From Adineta steineri (Eukaryota; Rotifera; Eurotatoria; Adinetida; Adinetidae), in contig CAJNOI010000023.1 in the NCBI GenBank assembly GCA_905250115.1, positions 573,381 through 637,380 of the forward strand: a stretch of 64,000 nt of DNA. Reading direction: 5' to 3'. A program made the position numbers and the translations under genes. A model generated the notes under the pieces. It was not told the origin of the DNA and did no database searches. It saw only the letters and a list, made by a program, of their open reading frames with translations. Of this stretch, positions 36,137 to 47,166 are shown one piece after another. Each line of letters begins with the position of its first letter. Positions within the stretch are counted from its first letter, which is position 1.

Positions 36137-37157
36137 TCAACGATTTCTAATATCTGGTCTGACTTGAATTGAAATTTCTAAATTAATAGTACCAGGTGTA
36201 ATTCGATTTCTTTGAAACTTTTTCCAGACAATACTCTTCAATTGCGGAATAAAAAGTACCATTGCTATACTTAATCCAGTCATAGATATGCTAAGTGAAA
36301 TCCATGTTATACGAAAACTTAATACATATTCTTCACCAGTTATAGCACCCATTATAACAAGAACAACACTTGGAAATCCAAGAGTAATTAATAGACCAAC
36401 AGTAATGAGTATACGTCGAATAACAAGTAAATCTCGAGCTTGTCTTCTTTGTATTGCTTGTGTTTGATTATGTGGTTGTTGTCGAATAAATATTGTAATA
36501 CGAATATATATTATAAATACAATTGATGCAGGTATGACATAAGAAATAAATGCAGTCCATAATATACCACGAAAATTCATAAATGCTGCATAACAATAAT
36601 GTTCGTCTAATAAATAAATAATATCATGCCAAACAAGAAGAGGAGAAAGAAGAGCAAAAGCTAAAATTAATTGTAGAAGAGGTATAATTATATACCACCA
36701 ATGTAATTGAAGCCATCGATATCGAAAATATACTATCCGACATAGACGAAAGAAAGCCTAAAAAAAACATATATTTTTAAATGAATTTTTTTTCTTCTAT
36801 AAAAAAAGAATATATTAATACTTGATTGACAAAAGAATGATATAAAACACAAAGAATAACAGGAGATAAATATCCGATGAATATACATAATGTTGAATTA
36901 AAATCTCTTTCATATAAATCTCCTAATATTGTTTGAATATTCATTAATGATAATATCATCATATAGATTAAGAGAAATAGATAAATATTAACACAAAGAA
37001 AAAGTGTTGTTCTTTCTTCACGTTTCAAATTTTTATAACATAATTCATAAATAATAATAAAAATAATAACAATTGAAATAAAACATGTAAATGTACTATG
37101 AATAACTGTTATTAAACTAAGAATAAAACCAGTAAGTTTAATTTGATTACTAAACAT
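36137..37157 (-). CDS. rhodopsin-like 7TM receptor (orphan GPCR)
   Basis: Two exons, 37157-36822 and 36757-36137, joined in phase 0 by a 64-bp intron. 318 aa. Seven hydrophobic segments are visible: FILSLITVIHSTFTCFISIV; TTLFLCVNIYLFLLIYMMIL; LCIFIGYLSPVILCVLYHSF; WWYIIIPLLQLILAFALL; TAFISYVIPASIVFIIYI; LLVIRRILITVGLLITLG; ITWISLSISMTGLSIAMV. The segment after TM3 (FRLCRIVYFRYRWLQ) lacks a canonical DRY, and TM6/TM7 motifs are weak, as in the divergent, expanded GPCR families of bdelloids. A pair of Cys (TLCIF in TM3 and HYCYA in loop 2) could form the usual disulphide. Ligand unknown. The loop-3 stretch QRRQARDLLVIRR suits G-protein coupling. Confidence 0.8.
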
Positions 37158-38985
37158 AATAGTAATAATTTCAATGCAAAAACAAAATTAATTCTTTTTT
37201 ATTAATAAATAAATAGAAAACGTTTTTCATCTATAATTAATTGACATCCTTTTATCTATAAATCTTACATAATACCAAATATAAATGAATATATTTATAA
37301 TATACGTTTAGAAAAAATATTTAATCATAAATCTAAAAATATCTAAACTTACGTAAACTATACTATTCTTTATATTAATAAACATTAATGAAATTACTCT
37401 TAGATATTTTAATTAGAAACTATATTTAGTGTATTACTAAAAATATAAATACTTCTTTTCAAGAGTACGCATGTCGATTTGAAAATAAAAAGCGGAAGGA
37501 TTTTTTTAAATAAATTTTCATAGGAACAAGACGCATTAAAGCTTATCTGGAAATATTTCTCTAACATTTTTAAAGACTGCTATACAAAGCTATCAGAAAA
37601 ACAATATGTCTCTCATCGACATCATACGAACTTCTTGATAGCCGGGAGCATTCGAGAACTGTCAGAGAAAGCAATGCAAAACTATCAAAATATTTAATTT
37701 CTAACTATTGTTAATATGAAATCTCACTCGTGAAAAAAAAGTTCATCACATCCCATTTTCCTCAGAAAAAGCGAGTTTTTAACGTATGCGAAAAAAGTCA
37801 TTTCTTAAAAATATCGGACTACAAGTATCAGGAAAGTAATTAAGGAACTCTTCATCACCACTTTGGAACAGTGAAAAGCACAGCTCTTCATCTTATTTCT
37901 ATTGAAATTTATTCACCCATCCACCTTTTATTTTGAAATGAGAAGTACCCAGTTTCGATGATATTTTAATATAATTCTTAGATATATTCTTTAGAAAATA
38001 TTAATTACACATTTTCCAAGCTTTTCTAGTTACATGTTATGATAAGATAAACAAAAACCTATCAGACAAATGATGACATGTAATCTTGTAATAGGATTAT
38101 AAGCAAATATATTTATAAAATTTCATTATATTAATTTGAAAAACATTTTTCTGTTCTTCAAACTAACAAATAATTACGAATGAATATGCCATAATGAAGA
38201 AACTGTCAGATAACAGAATGAAGATTTCAAAAATAGTGCATCATCGTATGATGCTGAGAGCTATTTTTGATCTTAGTCTATTAGAATCATTATAGAAAAA
38301 TGATGTTGTATATTGTTATACATTCGATTAATTCAAATTAATCTTTTTTTCTTAATATCTATCTGTATAAAATATTTTTTTATACTCTCTACGTGTTCAA
38401 AAAGTTGCATATTTTATCATATAGTACACATATATGAAATTAGTCGTTTATTCAATTTCCTTTTTTTGACCGATAATTTTTGGTATACGAATTATGTAAT
38501 AAGCATTCGAAAAATGTTCTATTAACTTTGTATCGCATTTAATGATAGAAGAGATCTCATATCATTTACTCTTAGATAAACAACACATAGTGTTTTCTTT
38601 TTTACTATACGTATCACTGCTATTTCATTTTCTTTAGAGAAATATAAATTATATATTTTTATCCGTTTATCTAAATTAATAGACTAACAAATTTATTACA
38701 TTATTTTATCGAACAATCAAAAAATGAAATCGACTTCTAATAATATAATACTTATAGTCTGTTCTGAATTTAAATATAGTATCAAAATCTAAAGACAATA
38801 CAATCATATACTTACTAGTTTCAATATATGTAAAAGAAAACAAATATAAGCATGTTCGAATAATTACAAAAGAAAAATAAGATTTAAACAAATCATTGCA
38901 CATATTTATTTTATTATCAAAGTAAATGATCCTGCGCACTATTTTTCTCTATCTGATTCAATTCTTATGCTGTTCTTATAGATCA
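37158..38985. other. AT-rich intergenic
   Basis: No coding pattern, RNA gene or clear repeat seen. Contains the receptor promoter at its left edge. Confidence 0.45.
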
Positions 38986-39585
38986 TTTATGTATGGAAAT
39001 GAACTATATATTAAATAAGTTAAATTATTGTAATCATTCGTAGACCAAATATTCAAACTAATCGAACATCTATTCAATTGTTTCATATTGATACTGGAAT
39101 TTGAATTGCAAGTACTTTTTGAGTAAAGTAAAGACTCAAAAAAATCATTATTAATTTAAGATTGTTTATCACATATTAATAATTTAAATATTGGATCTGT
39201 TGAAATTTAATTTCAAACATATTATAAGATAAAATCAATTCTATCTTGATTTGTTCTTAGTATAAATCAATTGTGTTTAATAAACTCCCCCTCCCAAAAT
39301 AGAAGGCCCTCCCGTATTAAAAGGTCCCCCCGAAATAGTAGGCTCCCTTTGAGCAAAAATCGAGGAAAATCGCCGTACCCCCCTAGGGTGTTTTTTTCAA
39401 AAAAAAAAATTGCAAGTTCTGGAACCATGATAGAAGGGCCCGGGTCTTTTATTACGGGGGGGGGGGAGGGGTTATTGCATCGTTTTATTATTTTGTATTT
39501 TTTGAAAATAAAATATAAATAATTATATAAATATATATAATACAATAGATGTATTCAAAATCATATATATATGAATATAATAATT
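38986..39585. other. 3' flank of paralogue B, duplicated (inverted) after gene C
   Basis: Sequence from about 39005 to 39585 is the inverted homologue of 63268-63640: shared ATTTCAACAGATTC, AACAAATCAAGATAGAATT, CGATTAGTTTGA and others read on the opposite strand. It is interrupted here by a 190-bp GC-rich insertion that C lacks. Confidence 0.65.
39283..39472. mobile_element. 190-bp GC-rich MITE with TA target duplication
   Basis: Comparison with the homologous, empty site downstream of gene C (near 63380) defines the insertion: flanks read TGTTTAATA and TATTGCATC around it, against TGTTTAATATTGCATC without it, giving a TA duplication. The ends are inverted (AACTCCCCCTCCC and the complement of AACCCCTCCCCCC). 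Poly-G and poly-A/T runs lie inside. TA duplication suggests Tc1/mariner-type transposition of a non-autonomous element. The open frames on both strands are spurious. Confidence 0.68.
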
Positions 39586-41380
39586 CTAATCAATGTCTAA
39601 TGTTCGATACCAATAGAATTGTAGTTGATGAATATATTCATCTGATCTTCCAGTAACATACCATAATGTATAGCCCTCATATTCTTCCTCAAACATTACT
39701 CCTTCTTCACCAGCATATGATGGACTAGCATGACCTTTTGTTGTGTAAAATTGAAGTCCTGTTATTATTGGCATTGTTAAATTTGTACCATTTGAAAAAA
39801 CAATGGTTTTATTCAAATAATGTCCTTCAACTTTTTGTATTTTTTCATTTTTGTCAAATTGAAAATCTTTTTTAAAAGATAAATTTTGGTTTCCATGCCT
39901 CTCTGATGTGATCATGTCTTGACTATCACACGAAGATGAATAATAAAATTGATAGGATTCTAAATCATCATCATTATCACGAGCAAGTATTCCATTTAGA
40001 TAATGTGAACTTATAAAATACGGATGTGTAGAATCATCGAAATGAGTACCATGTGCACTACCAAATTCTCGGCCTTCAATAACTAATGAATTATCTAAAA
40101 TAATTTAATAAGAATTTTAACTACTAAATAATATTTCTTATCTTACATTTCTTTTTGTTTGGTAGTGTCAATTGATCATTGGCTTGTTGATTTTTTTCTA
40201 ATATAGGTTCATTTAATAATTGAATTGTTTTGTTATTTTTCTTTTGTTGTTCTTCTAAAACATAATCGTATTTTAATTTTGAATTTGATTTATTATGATC
40301 AGTCATTTTAATAATATAAATTAATATTATTGTTCCAAATATAAGAATTAGTAAAATAATAATAGTTAGTGAATGTTTATTTATTCGAAAATTATAAAGA
40401 TATGATTGAATTTCTTTACATTTTGAAGATAAACTATTTTTATTTTGAACATTAGATATTACTGGATTAATATTTGTATTATTGCTATTGATATTTTTTT
40501 GATAGTTACAACAATTATTCGTCTGTTGTAAAACTATATATATAATAGAATGGAAATAAATTTCGAATGACTACTTAGAATTAACTTACGAGTTCGTGAT
40601 ACACTTTTATCTTCCTGGTCTTCGAATACTTCATCATGTAATGGTGGCATTTCTGGTGGTTGATTTGGCAACTTTGTTTGTATACGTTGTTTGTATTCTA
40701 TATTTAGATATTAGCAAAATAATGTAAATTGTTAAAAATATTATTCGCTAAAAGTGAATCTGAGAAAGTTAGATTGATCCATATGAATCAATAATATTTG
40801 CAGTTATTTATAACCAGACAATAATTCAATGACGAAAAACGAAATATGTTGTTACTAAAAATAGATCTATTAATGAGGGTGAAAGAATGTATGGGAAATA
40901 AATATAAGCTACTGTTACACATGCATACATCGCAGAACTTGTCAGGGCTCCAGCAAAAAAATTGTTTAGATGGGACGTCTTCCACGAGAATGGCATTCCT
41001 TCCCAGTGGTAGTATATGTTTAAAATAAAAAAAATAAAAAAGTGTTTGTTTTTTTCCCTTTCTAGAGATTCTTGGTTTATTCTTTTTTTCAAGCATATTG
41101 TATAAGAATTGAAGGATAAACGTATACCTGCAAGTAAGTTGACAGCATGAGGACATGGAATTTCTTCGAATACATTAATTAAAAAGGTAAAATCTTGTTC
41201 ACTAATCTTATTTCGATCAAAAAGTGATTGCATAATACTAAGAGTTCCACTTAATGTGGTATTGTCTTGAAGTCGTCTTGGTACATCGTCTCCAAGTAAA
41301 AAATGTAAACGTTCTCGATCATCATTACTAAGACAATCTTGTAGTTTTATTATAATTGAACGTAAACGTATATTAGCCAT
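39586..41380 (-). CDS. paralogue B: death-effector-like domain - TM - jacalin-like lectin
   Basis: Four exons: 41380-41128, 40697-40590, 40533-40147, 40094-39586. They total 1257 nt, 418 aa, with every join in phase 1. The N-terminal DED-like bundle (LRSIIIKLQDCLSNDDRERL, GDDVPRRLQDNT, IMQSLFDRNKISEQDFTFLI) is followed by an acidic/Pro linker, an Asn-rich cytosolic stretch, the TM HSLTIIILLILIFGTIILIY and a charged coil (YDYVLEEQQKKNNKTIQLL). The jacalin-like ectodomain has KIQKVEGHYLNKTIVF, ITGLQFYTTKG and LWYVTGRSDEYIHQLQFYW. Only the DED exon and lectin exon closely resemble A; the TM exon is different. Likely a type II surface lectin with a cytosolic death-fold adaptor. The function is inferred from domains, and whether it signals to caspase-like proteins is unknown. 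Confidence 0.75.
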
Positions 41381-42630
41381 TTATCAATAAATTTTTTTAA
41401 AAAATATAATCACTAAAAGAACTATAGAATCTATTTATATAGTTTATATTTTTAGTCAATTAATTGTATTTGTAATTACTTTAATTAACTCTTTCATCTC
41501 TGCGACGTATATATACGCCCTGATGCTGTTATTTGGTAAAGACGCCTGTAGTATATTCTTTAATTGTTTGAGAACATCTTTTTATTGTTTATTAACCGAT
41601 ATTACACCGCCCATGTAAAAAAAGTTGTGAGAATCATGATTTTTATGAGAAATCCGATAAGAAATCGATTCAAATGTCACGATTTTCATAGCTTGAATAT
41701 CTATTAAGTTCAAATAATCAGTTAAAATCGATTAAATTGTCGTATAAAATTGATTAAAATCAATTATTTTTTTACGAAAAATTAAATATCATTGGATTTT
41801 AATCGATTATTTACAACTCAATCGATTTCAATCGAGCTCATACAACAGTTTAATCGATTTTAATTAATTTTTTCAATTTAATCGATTAACAAGCTATGAA
41901 AACCGTGCCATTTAAATCGATTTCTCATTGGATTTCTCATAAAAATCATGATTTTCACAACTTTTTTACATGGGTATAGTTTCTTATTAAAAATTCGAAA
42001 ATTTTGCGAAAAAAAAGCCGGGACTCAAAGAATTAATCAAGTATATCTAATTATTTATAATAAATATACATTATAAATAATATTTTTATTCGTTGTCAGA
42101 CAGTCAATAATTCATTTAAAATATTTAAATTACTAAACAATTTTTATTCAAGGTTTTTTTTCCAGATAATTAGCTAAATACGAAATTTCTTCGAGTTTCT
42201 CTTTAATTCAATGCTTTTTCGACTGAAAAATACATAAATTATTTTTCTCTTTCTATTACACAATACATTTATTGATTAAAAAAGTACAAGACGCAATATA
42301 TAGAACTTCATCATTTTCTACATAAATTGGAGAAATATATTTACCACTAGCATGATGGTAGTATCTTCAAAATAATAGGCCTTCATATTCAGGAATAATC
42401 CATTTACGCATAAGAGCATATCAATAAACGAAAAAAATACAAAATTTCTGTATTGTAGAACAAGAGAGGAAAAAAAATAGAATATGAAGTTGAAACGTGA
42501 CATACAGTGTTAATGAAATTCCTGAGATAAGAGATTAAGAACAAAAATTACTGTAGTTAAAAAAAACACTGTGCTGTATAATAACTAAAAAGAACGAGAT
42601 TATTCTTATATAATTATAATATATTCAAGA
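41381..42630. other. intergenic, MITE present, otherwise no gene
   Basis: 5' flank of paralogue B. Apart from the inverted-repeat element at 41610-41974, nothing is recognised. Confidence 0.45.
41610..41974. mobile_element. 365-bp MITE with about 90-bp terminal inverted repeats
   Basis: Both ends read CCCATGTAAAAAA then GTTGTGAGAATCATGATT (right: GTTGTGAAAATCATGATT) then TTTATGAGAAATCC inward on opposite strands; pairing continues to TTTTCATAGCTTG. The centre contains about eight near-palindromic (A/T)AATCGATT boxes. No ORF and no certain target duplication. Confidence 0.7.
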
Positions 42631-42633
42631 CAG

Positions 42634-42695
42634 TCTTGAGGGTGTGGGTGTGGGTATAGATAGCAGAAGAATACAGCACCACACTCACATTCTTG
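42634..42695. repeat. telomere-like hairpin
   Basis: TCTTGAGGGTGTGGGTGTGG then GTATAGATAG, a spacer, and CACCACACTCACATTCTTG. It has the same outer TCTTGAG and TGTGGG run as the other copies, with the right arm degenerate. Confidence 0.5.
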
Positions 42696-42854
42696 TTATC
42701 TCAGTTTCTCGTTGTTTTAGTACATTTGCTTATACAATAATTTATTAGATCAAATGACTTACTAATCAGTGAAAGTTTAATGAATAATATTAAGACACGA
42801 TGATCAATAGTTTGATGATGGCATCCGGAAATTTTCGACCAAAATGACTTCGAT

Positions 42855-43055
42855 CAGTGATTTATCCAGCGGGGGAACACGGGGCTTTTGCCCTCTCGAA
42901 GGCTGCCCCTACCTTCCCCTCCAGAATTCAGAAAAATGACTCTTTTTGAGTCTGAAACTCCACGTTTGCCCCCCCCCCCCCCCCAGAAGAGAGATTTTTG
43001 CCCTCCCCGCAGTTAATTTCGCGTACTCGGACGAAAAAAGCTGGATAAAACACTG
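42855..43055. mobile_element. 201-bp hAT-type MITE with 8-bp target duplication
   Basis: The terminal inverted repeats are CAGTGATTTATCCAGC on the left and the complement of CAGTGTTTTATCCAGC on the right (15 of 16 match). ACTTCGAT occurs immediately on both sides (42847-42854 and 43056-43063) as a perfect 8-bp direct duplication. CAGTG ends and an 8-bp duplication are hallmarks of hAT elements. The interior is GC-rich with an 18-base poly-C run and no ORF, so it is non-autonomous. The intact duplication and near-identical ends suggest recent insertion. Confidence 0.85.
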
Positions 43056-43063
43056 ACTTCGAT

Positions 43064-45240
43064 ATTTCTTTTTCGATCTTTTTTGCACCGAATTTTTTCT
43101 TTCGACGGTCTTACAGTCAATCGATAATATGTATCGATTAGAATATTAATAGAATATTATTCCAAGTAATATTATGTGTAAATAGAGAGGACTTGAGTTT
43201 CTTATAATACTTTCTTTACAATGTTCTTCAATTGAAGAATTCAAAAGCATATTCCATATATAAAAATTTTATGAAATTCTTCTATGTTTATAACTAAAAT
43301 ATGATGGATAACATCTGATGAATTTCATTATTGATTTTCAGTAAAAGATATTTGTATAAAAATAAATAATACAATTGGCTTTATTTCATTTATAAATTCT
43401 CTCTCATTCAAAAAAGAACTTTTATTGAGCATATTCAACTATAAAGAATCGAAAATCGTTTGAACAGCTTATGGAAGGTTTTATGGTACGTATTTACAAT
43501 GTATCGTAAGATGAATCATAGTATAGGTATTATCGGTATGTTCTTTCTCTCTCTTTTCTTGTTTTTTTTCAAATTTTATAGATGAAAATTTATTGATTGA
43601 TAATTAGATATGATTCTTGGTAATATTTTTCTAATGAATAAACTAAAAACAGTGCAAATAACAGGAGTGTTGTGCTATCAATAGTCCATTAAAACCATAG
43701 AATTTAACGAGATATATTCACTACTATTTGATTGTTTTACCACGGTTAATAATATAATATACTTTTGTATTCTACCTGAGATCACTTCTTCTTTCATTGT
43801 CAATATATTTCTTTCATACTTTATCTGTAAATCATTCGTAATTCATGAACGATGTTCAAATTTCTCATTAATACTTATCAATTATAATACAAGTACAACT
43901 ATGAGAGTAGTAATGCTCTCATACAAATCAATAAATAAAACCAAACAACTTTATAATTATATATATATAAATGATGGGGTGAAGGAATTCATCTTATAAC
44001 TATACACAATAAATCATTCAGGCAAAATAAAAAAAGATTTTTTACTAATAGATATATATGTATTTTTACGATCTCTGATACAAGAATAATTATAGCTAAC
44101 AAATCTATATTTATCAAATTATTTAACAGGCGTTTTGTAAATTTTATATTTACAGATATCAAGCAAACATATTTCACACTTGACTATTTTCAATAAACAA
44201 TTTCTATTTGTATAATTATATATATAAACATATTTTGTTTTCTTTGATATATAGTGGAACGAAAAATATTGAATTCAATAGATAGAAGTGTTTACGAACA
44301 ACATTCGTCACGATACTGTTGAATGTAAATAGGAAAATACGATCTATTTGATAAATAAACGTCAGTAAATTTAAATCAAGAGAATAAGTCGGTTGTCAGT
44401 GATAATAATAGAAACAGTCATTTAAAATAAAATTCATATTCAACTTATTTTGAAAAAACTACAACCATCGTTTGCTCATACATTTATTAAAAATTCGAAG
44501 CTTCTGAGGAACATTGGTACTAGTCTAAGAACGGCAGTCTTAACAAGAGCTTTAGAAAGGATCTTGATTGGGACTCGCGATTATTAACACAAGTTTCTGT
44601 GAGGATAACTTGCAATCGTGTCACATCGGAGTACCAGTAACTGTAGAGTAATTTCTAACCGGGACTGTCTGGAAGTAAGTGAAAAACAGGAATTCAAAAA
44701 TATCGTATTAAAAATACATGAGAAATTAGGTTAGGTGTGATCAATTCCGTTCAGTCACCTAATATTTCTCTTAAACTTTCCAGCAGTGTCTGATTGTTGA
44801 CGATTAAATAAATGATGAAATAATTCGTCTTATTCAGTCCTGAAATCTTAAGAAAGTTATGGGATCGATCTTGATATATCACATTCTTCAGTCACTTTTC
44901 AACAGTATTGCTGAATGAATAAATATTTTTATAATAGATCATAAAAGATTCTAACTCATCGAAAAAAAAGTATCCTAGAAATATTGAATTGCATTCAACG
45001 TTGGCTACGAACAAATAAACAATGAAATTTTTTAAATTCAATATAAATAAGATTGAAAAAAATTATAAAACTAGAAGTTATCTGCAATAATTATTTGAAT
45101 AAAATTATGTGTATCGTATGGTTTTATACGAAATTAAATAATTCCTTTTTATTTTATTTATTTATTAATAATTGAGTTTAATGTCTTTAGTAATTTATAG
45201 ATATTAATATAGTACAATATACAAAATGTCATGTTCATGA
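43064..45240. other. AT-rich intergenic
   Basis: No gene or repeat was recognised. The right edge holds the 3' flank of the EEP nuclease gene. Confidence 0.45.
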
Positions 45241-45247
45241 ATATATA

Positions 45248-46120
45248 TTATGGTGCCATATGTTTATGTTTTGGATGTGGTTTATGTTTTATAGCCAAAT
45301 GATGTTTTGGAGGTTGAAGCATTATATTTGCTAATACTGGTAAATGATCAGATGGATATTTTTGATTTTCGGTATAAGTTGAATGTGAATGATGTAATAC
45401 TTGAAAATGTTGTGGAGAAACAAAAATATAATCTAATCGTCCACCTATTGTATTACGCGCATTAAAAGTTGACCAAGTACCTTGTGGACCATCATGAGGT
45501 GCTTTAGTTATAAGTTTAGCATCACGTAAAGGACTATGTGTTACAATAGTTCGATATGCATCCGATTCAGGACCTGCATTAAAATCACCTGTTAATACGG
45601 TAGGTATTTTTGATCCAGCTATTTGATGTATACGAGATGCAATAAGACGTGCACCTTCTCGACGAGCAGTCTTACCTACATGATCTAAATGTGTATTAAA
45701 ATGACATACTTTTTGATTTGTTCGTCGATCATGAAGTAGTACCCAACTACATATTCGTGGTAAAGCTGCATCCCAACCTTTACTACCAGGTACATCTGGT
45801 GTTTTCGATAACCAGAATGTACCCTGATTTTGTCGTTCAAAAATATCTAGACGATATAATATAGCTGAAAATTCTCCTTGCCGTTTACCATCATCACGAC
45901 CAACACCATACCAACCATAAATAGGAAATGCAGAAACTAAATCACCAATTTGATGAGGTAATGCTTCTTGAATACCAATTAGATCTGGTTGATAATATTG
46001 TATAAGACGAAATACACGATCTCGACGACGAACCCATTGATTCTCACCATCTGCAGGTGTATCCATTCGGATATTATAACTCATTACACGAGATATTCGA
46101 GTAAGATCTCTTGTAAACAT
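45248..46120 (-). CDS. endonuclease/exonuclease/phosphatase (EEP) family hydrolase
   Basis: Single exon, 290 aa. The full set of EEP (DNase I-like) motifs is present: VMSYNIRMDT (metal-site Asn), LIGIQEA (catalytic Glu), FNTHLDHVG, VLTGDFNAGPESD (Asp/Asn pair), RLDYIFVS and YPSDHLPVLA (terminal Asp-His). The fold uses Mg2+ to cleave phosphodiester or phosphomonoester bonds; substrate not assignable (nucleic acid, inositol phosphate or sugar phosphate). The closest look is the small soluble bacterial-type EEP group: the spacing is compact, there is no signal peptide and no accessory domain. A His/Lys/Pro-rich tail (HLAIKHKPHPKHKHM) ends it. It lacks introns while most neighbours are spliced, which would fit acquisition from bacteria. 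Start: Met at 46120; MSYNIRMDT at 46081 is the only close alternative. Confidence 0.88.
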   Translation of the reverse strand: MFTRDLTRISRVMSYNIRMDTPADGENQWVRRRDRVFRLIQYYQPDLIGIQEALPHQIGDLVSAFPIYGWYGVGRDDGKRQGEFSAILYRLDIFERQNQGTFWLSKTPDVPGSKGWDAALPRICSWVLLHDRRTNQKVCHFNTHLDHVGKTARREGARLIASRIHQIAGSKIPTVLTGDFNAGPESDAYRTIVTHSPLRDAKLITKAPHDGPQGTWSTFNARNTIGGRLDYIFVSPQHFQVLHHSHSTYTENQKYPSDHLPVLANIMLQPPKHHLAIKHKPHPKHKHMAP

Positions 46121-47067
46121 AGTTATAGAGTAATTTAAGAGTTATGACCTGAAATTTGTTCTTTATTTTTGTTACTTTGATTGAGAGTATTTTATAAAAA
46201 GTATGAAGAATATATATATATATATATTTGCGCTATAAACGATCAAATAAGAAAGTATTCAACCGTAAACTAACACCTACTGCCATTTTAAAACCGGAAA
46301 ATGTCGAGATACAAATTTGTAATATTGTAAACAAGTTAATGTTGATGTTAATAAGGCATTGAATTTATCATTAAATCAACTAATTAATTTACTCATTCAA
46401 GCATTCAAAGTGTTATCAAAAAACAAGTCTATAATTATTTATAAACATATAGACTATAACTGACGACATCTAGATTTTCTAATTATATATTAGATTACTT
46501 TTATATTGATTAATAATAATATTATTCAGTTAAAAATACTTTATGAAAAACAAATGACGAAGATTGAATTATATTTAAAAGGTATAACAAGTTTTAATAT
46601 AGAATCATATTCATATTGGTTAAAATATGAACAAATGTGAATAGAAATTGTATATTAGAAGAATTTTTTTCTAATAAAATATAACAATTATTACAAAATA
46701 ATATTTAATAACACGATAAAATTATTGTAATCTCTTCGATTAGTCTCAAAAAATATAACTATTATTTATTCTAATTTATTACGATAATATTGTGCAATAT
46801 CACCAGTATATATTAAGAAACGGCAAAAGAATATTAAGTACTTTAAATATTTTTCTCCATAGAACCAGTTGCCTAATATTACTGTATATTACGAAAACTA
46901 ATTCCTGCTCTTCATTATATGTTGAATAATAAAAATTTCGAGTCTTTTGTAAGATGTTTATAAATAGAAATACAATTATTATATCCAAATATGAATCTTA
47001 TTTTTTTCTAAAAAAAAACCTTTTAATTCTTTTATAGAAAGAATTATTTTTGTGATAAAAAAATTGT
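46121..47067. other. intergenic between divergent EEP and AlkD-like genes
   Basis: A 0.95-kb AT-rich spacer between two divergently transcribed genes, so a shared promoter region. A short TA repeat occurs near 46208-46230. No gene seen. Confidence 0.5.
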
Positions 47068-47166
47068 ATGCTTCAATCTCATATCTTCTTATTAAAATCT
47101 AGTACTCAAAATTTGATTCGACAACATTTCATTTTACTTCTTCGAAAATCATTCCATATACAAAAT
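47068..47166 (+). CDS. leader exon of AlkD-like gene
   Basis: 33 codons, too short to be noticed alone. It starts at ATG and ends AAT/GTACGT, in frame with the AlkD body. The composition (3 Arg/Lys-rich turns, hydrophobic Leu/Ile/Phe, no Asp/Glu) fits an amphipathic mitochondrial targeting helix. Confidence 0.6.

Noticed and set aside
39267..39545. Overlapping plus and minus frames of 83-92 codons
   Set aside because: They lie across a GC-rich 190-bp MITE and its flank; the homologous empty site near 63380 has no such frame.
40788..41156. 122-codon minus frame overlapping paralogue B
   Set aside because: It runs through the 430-bp intron in the wrong frame. The B exon ends at 41128 with a phase-1 donor shared with A and C.
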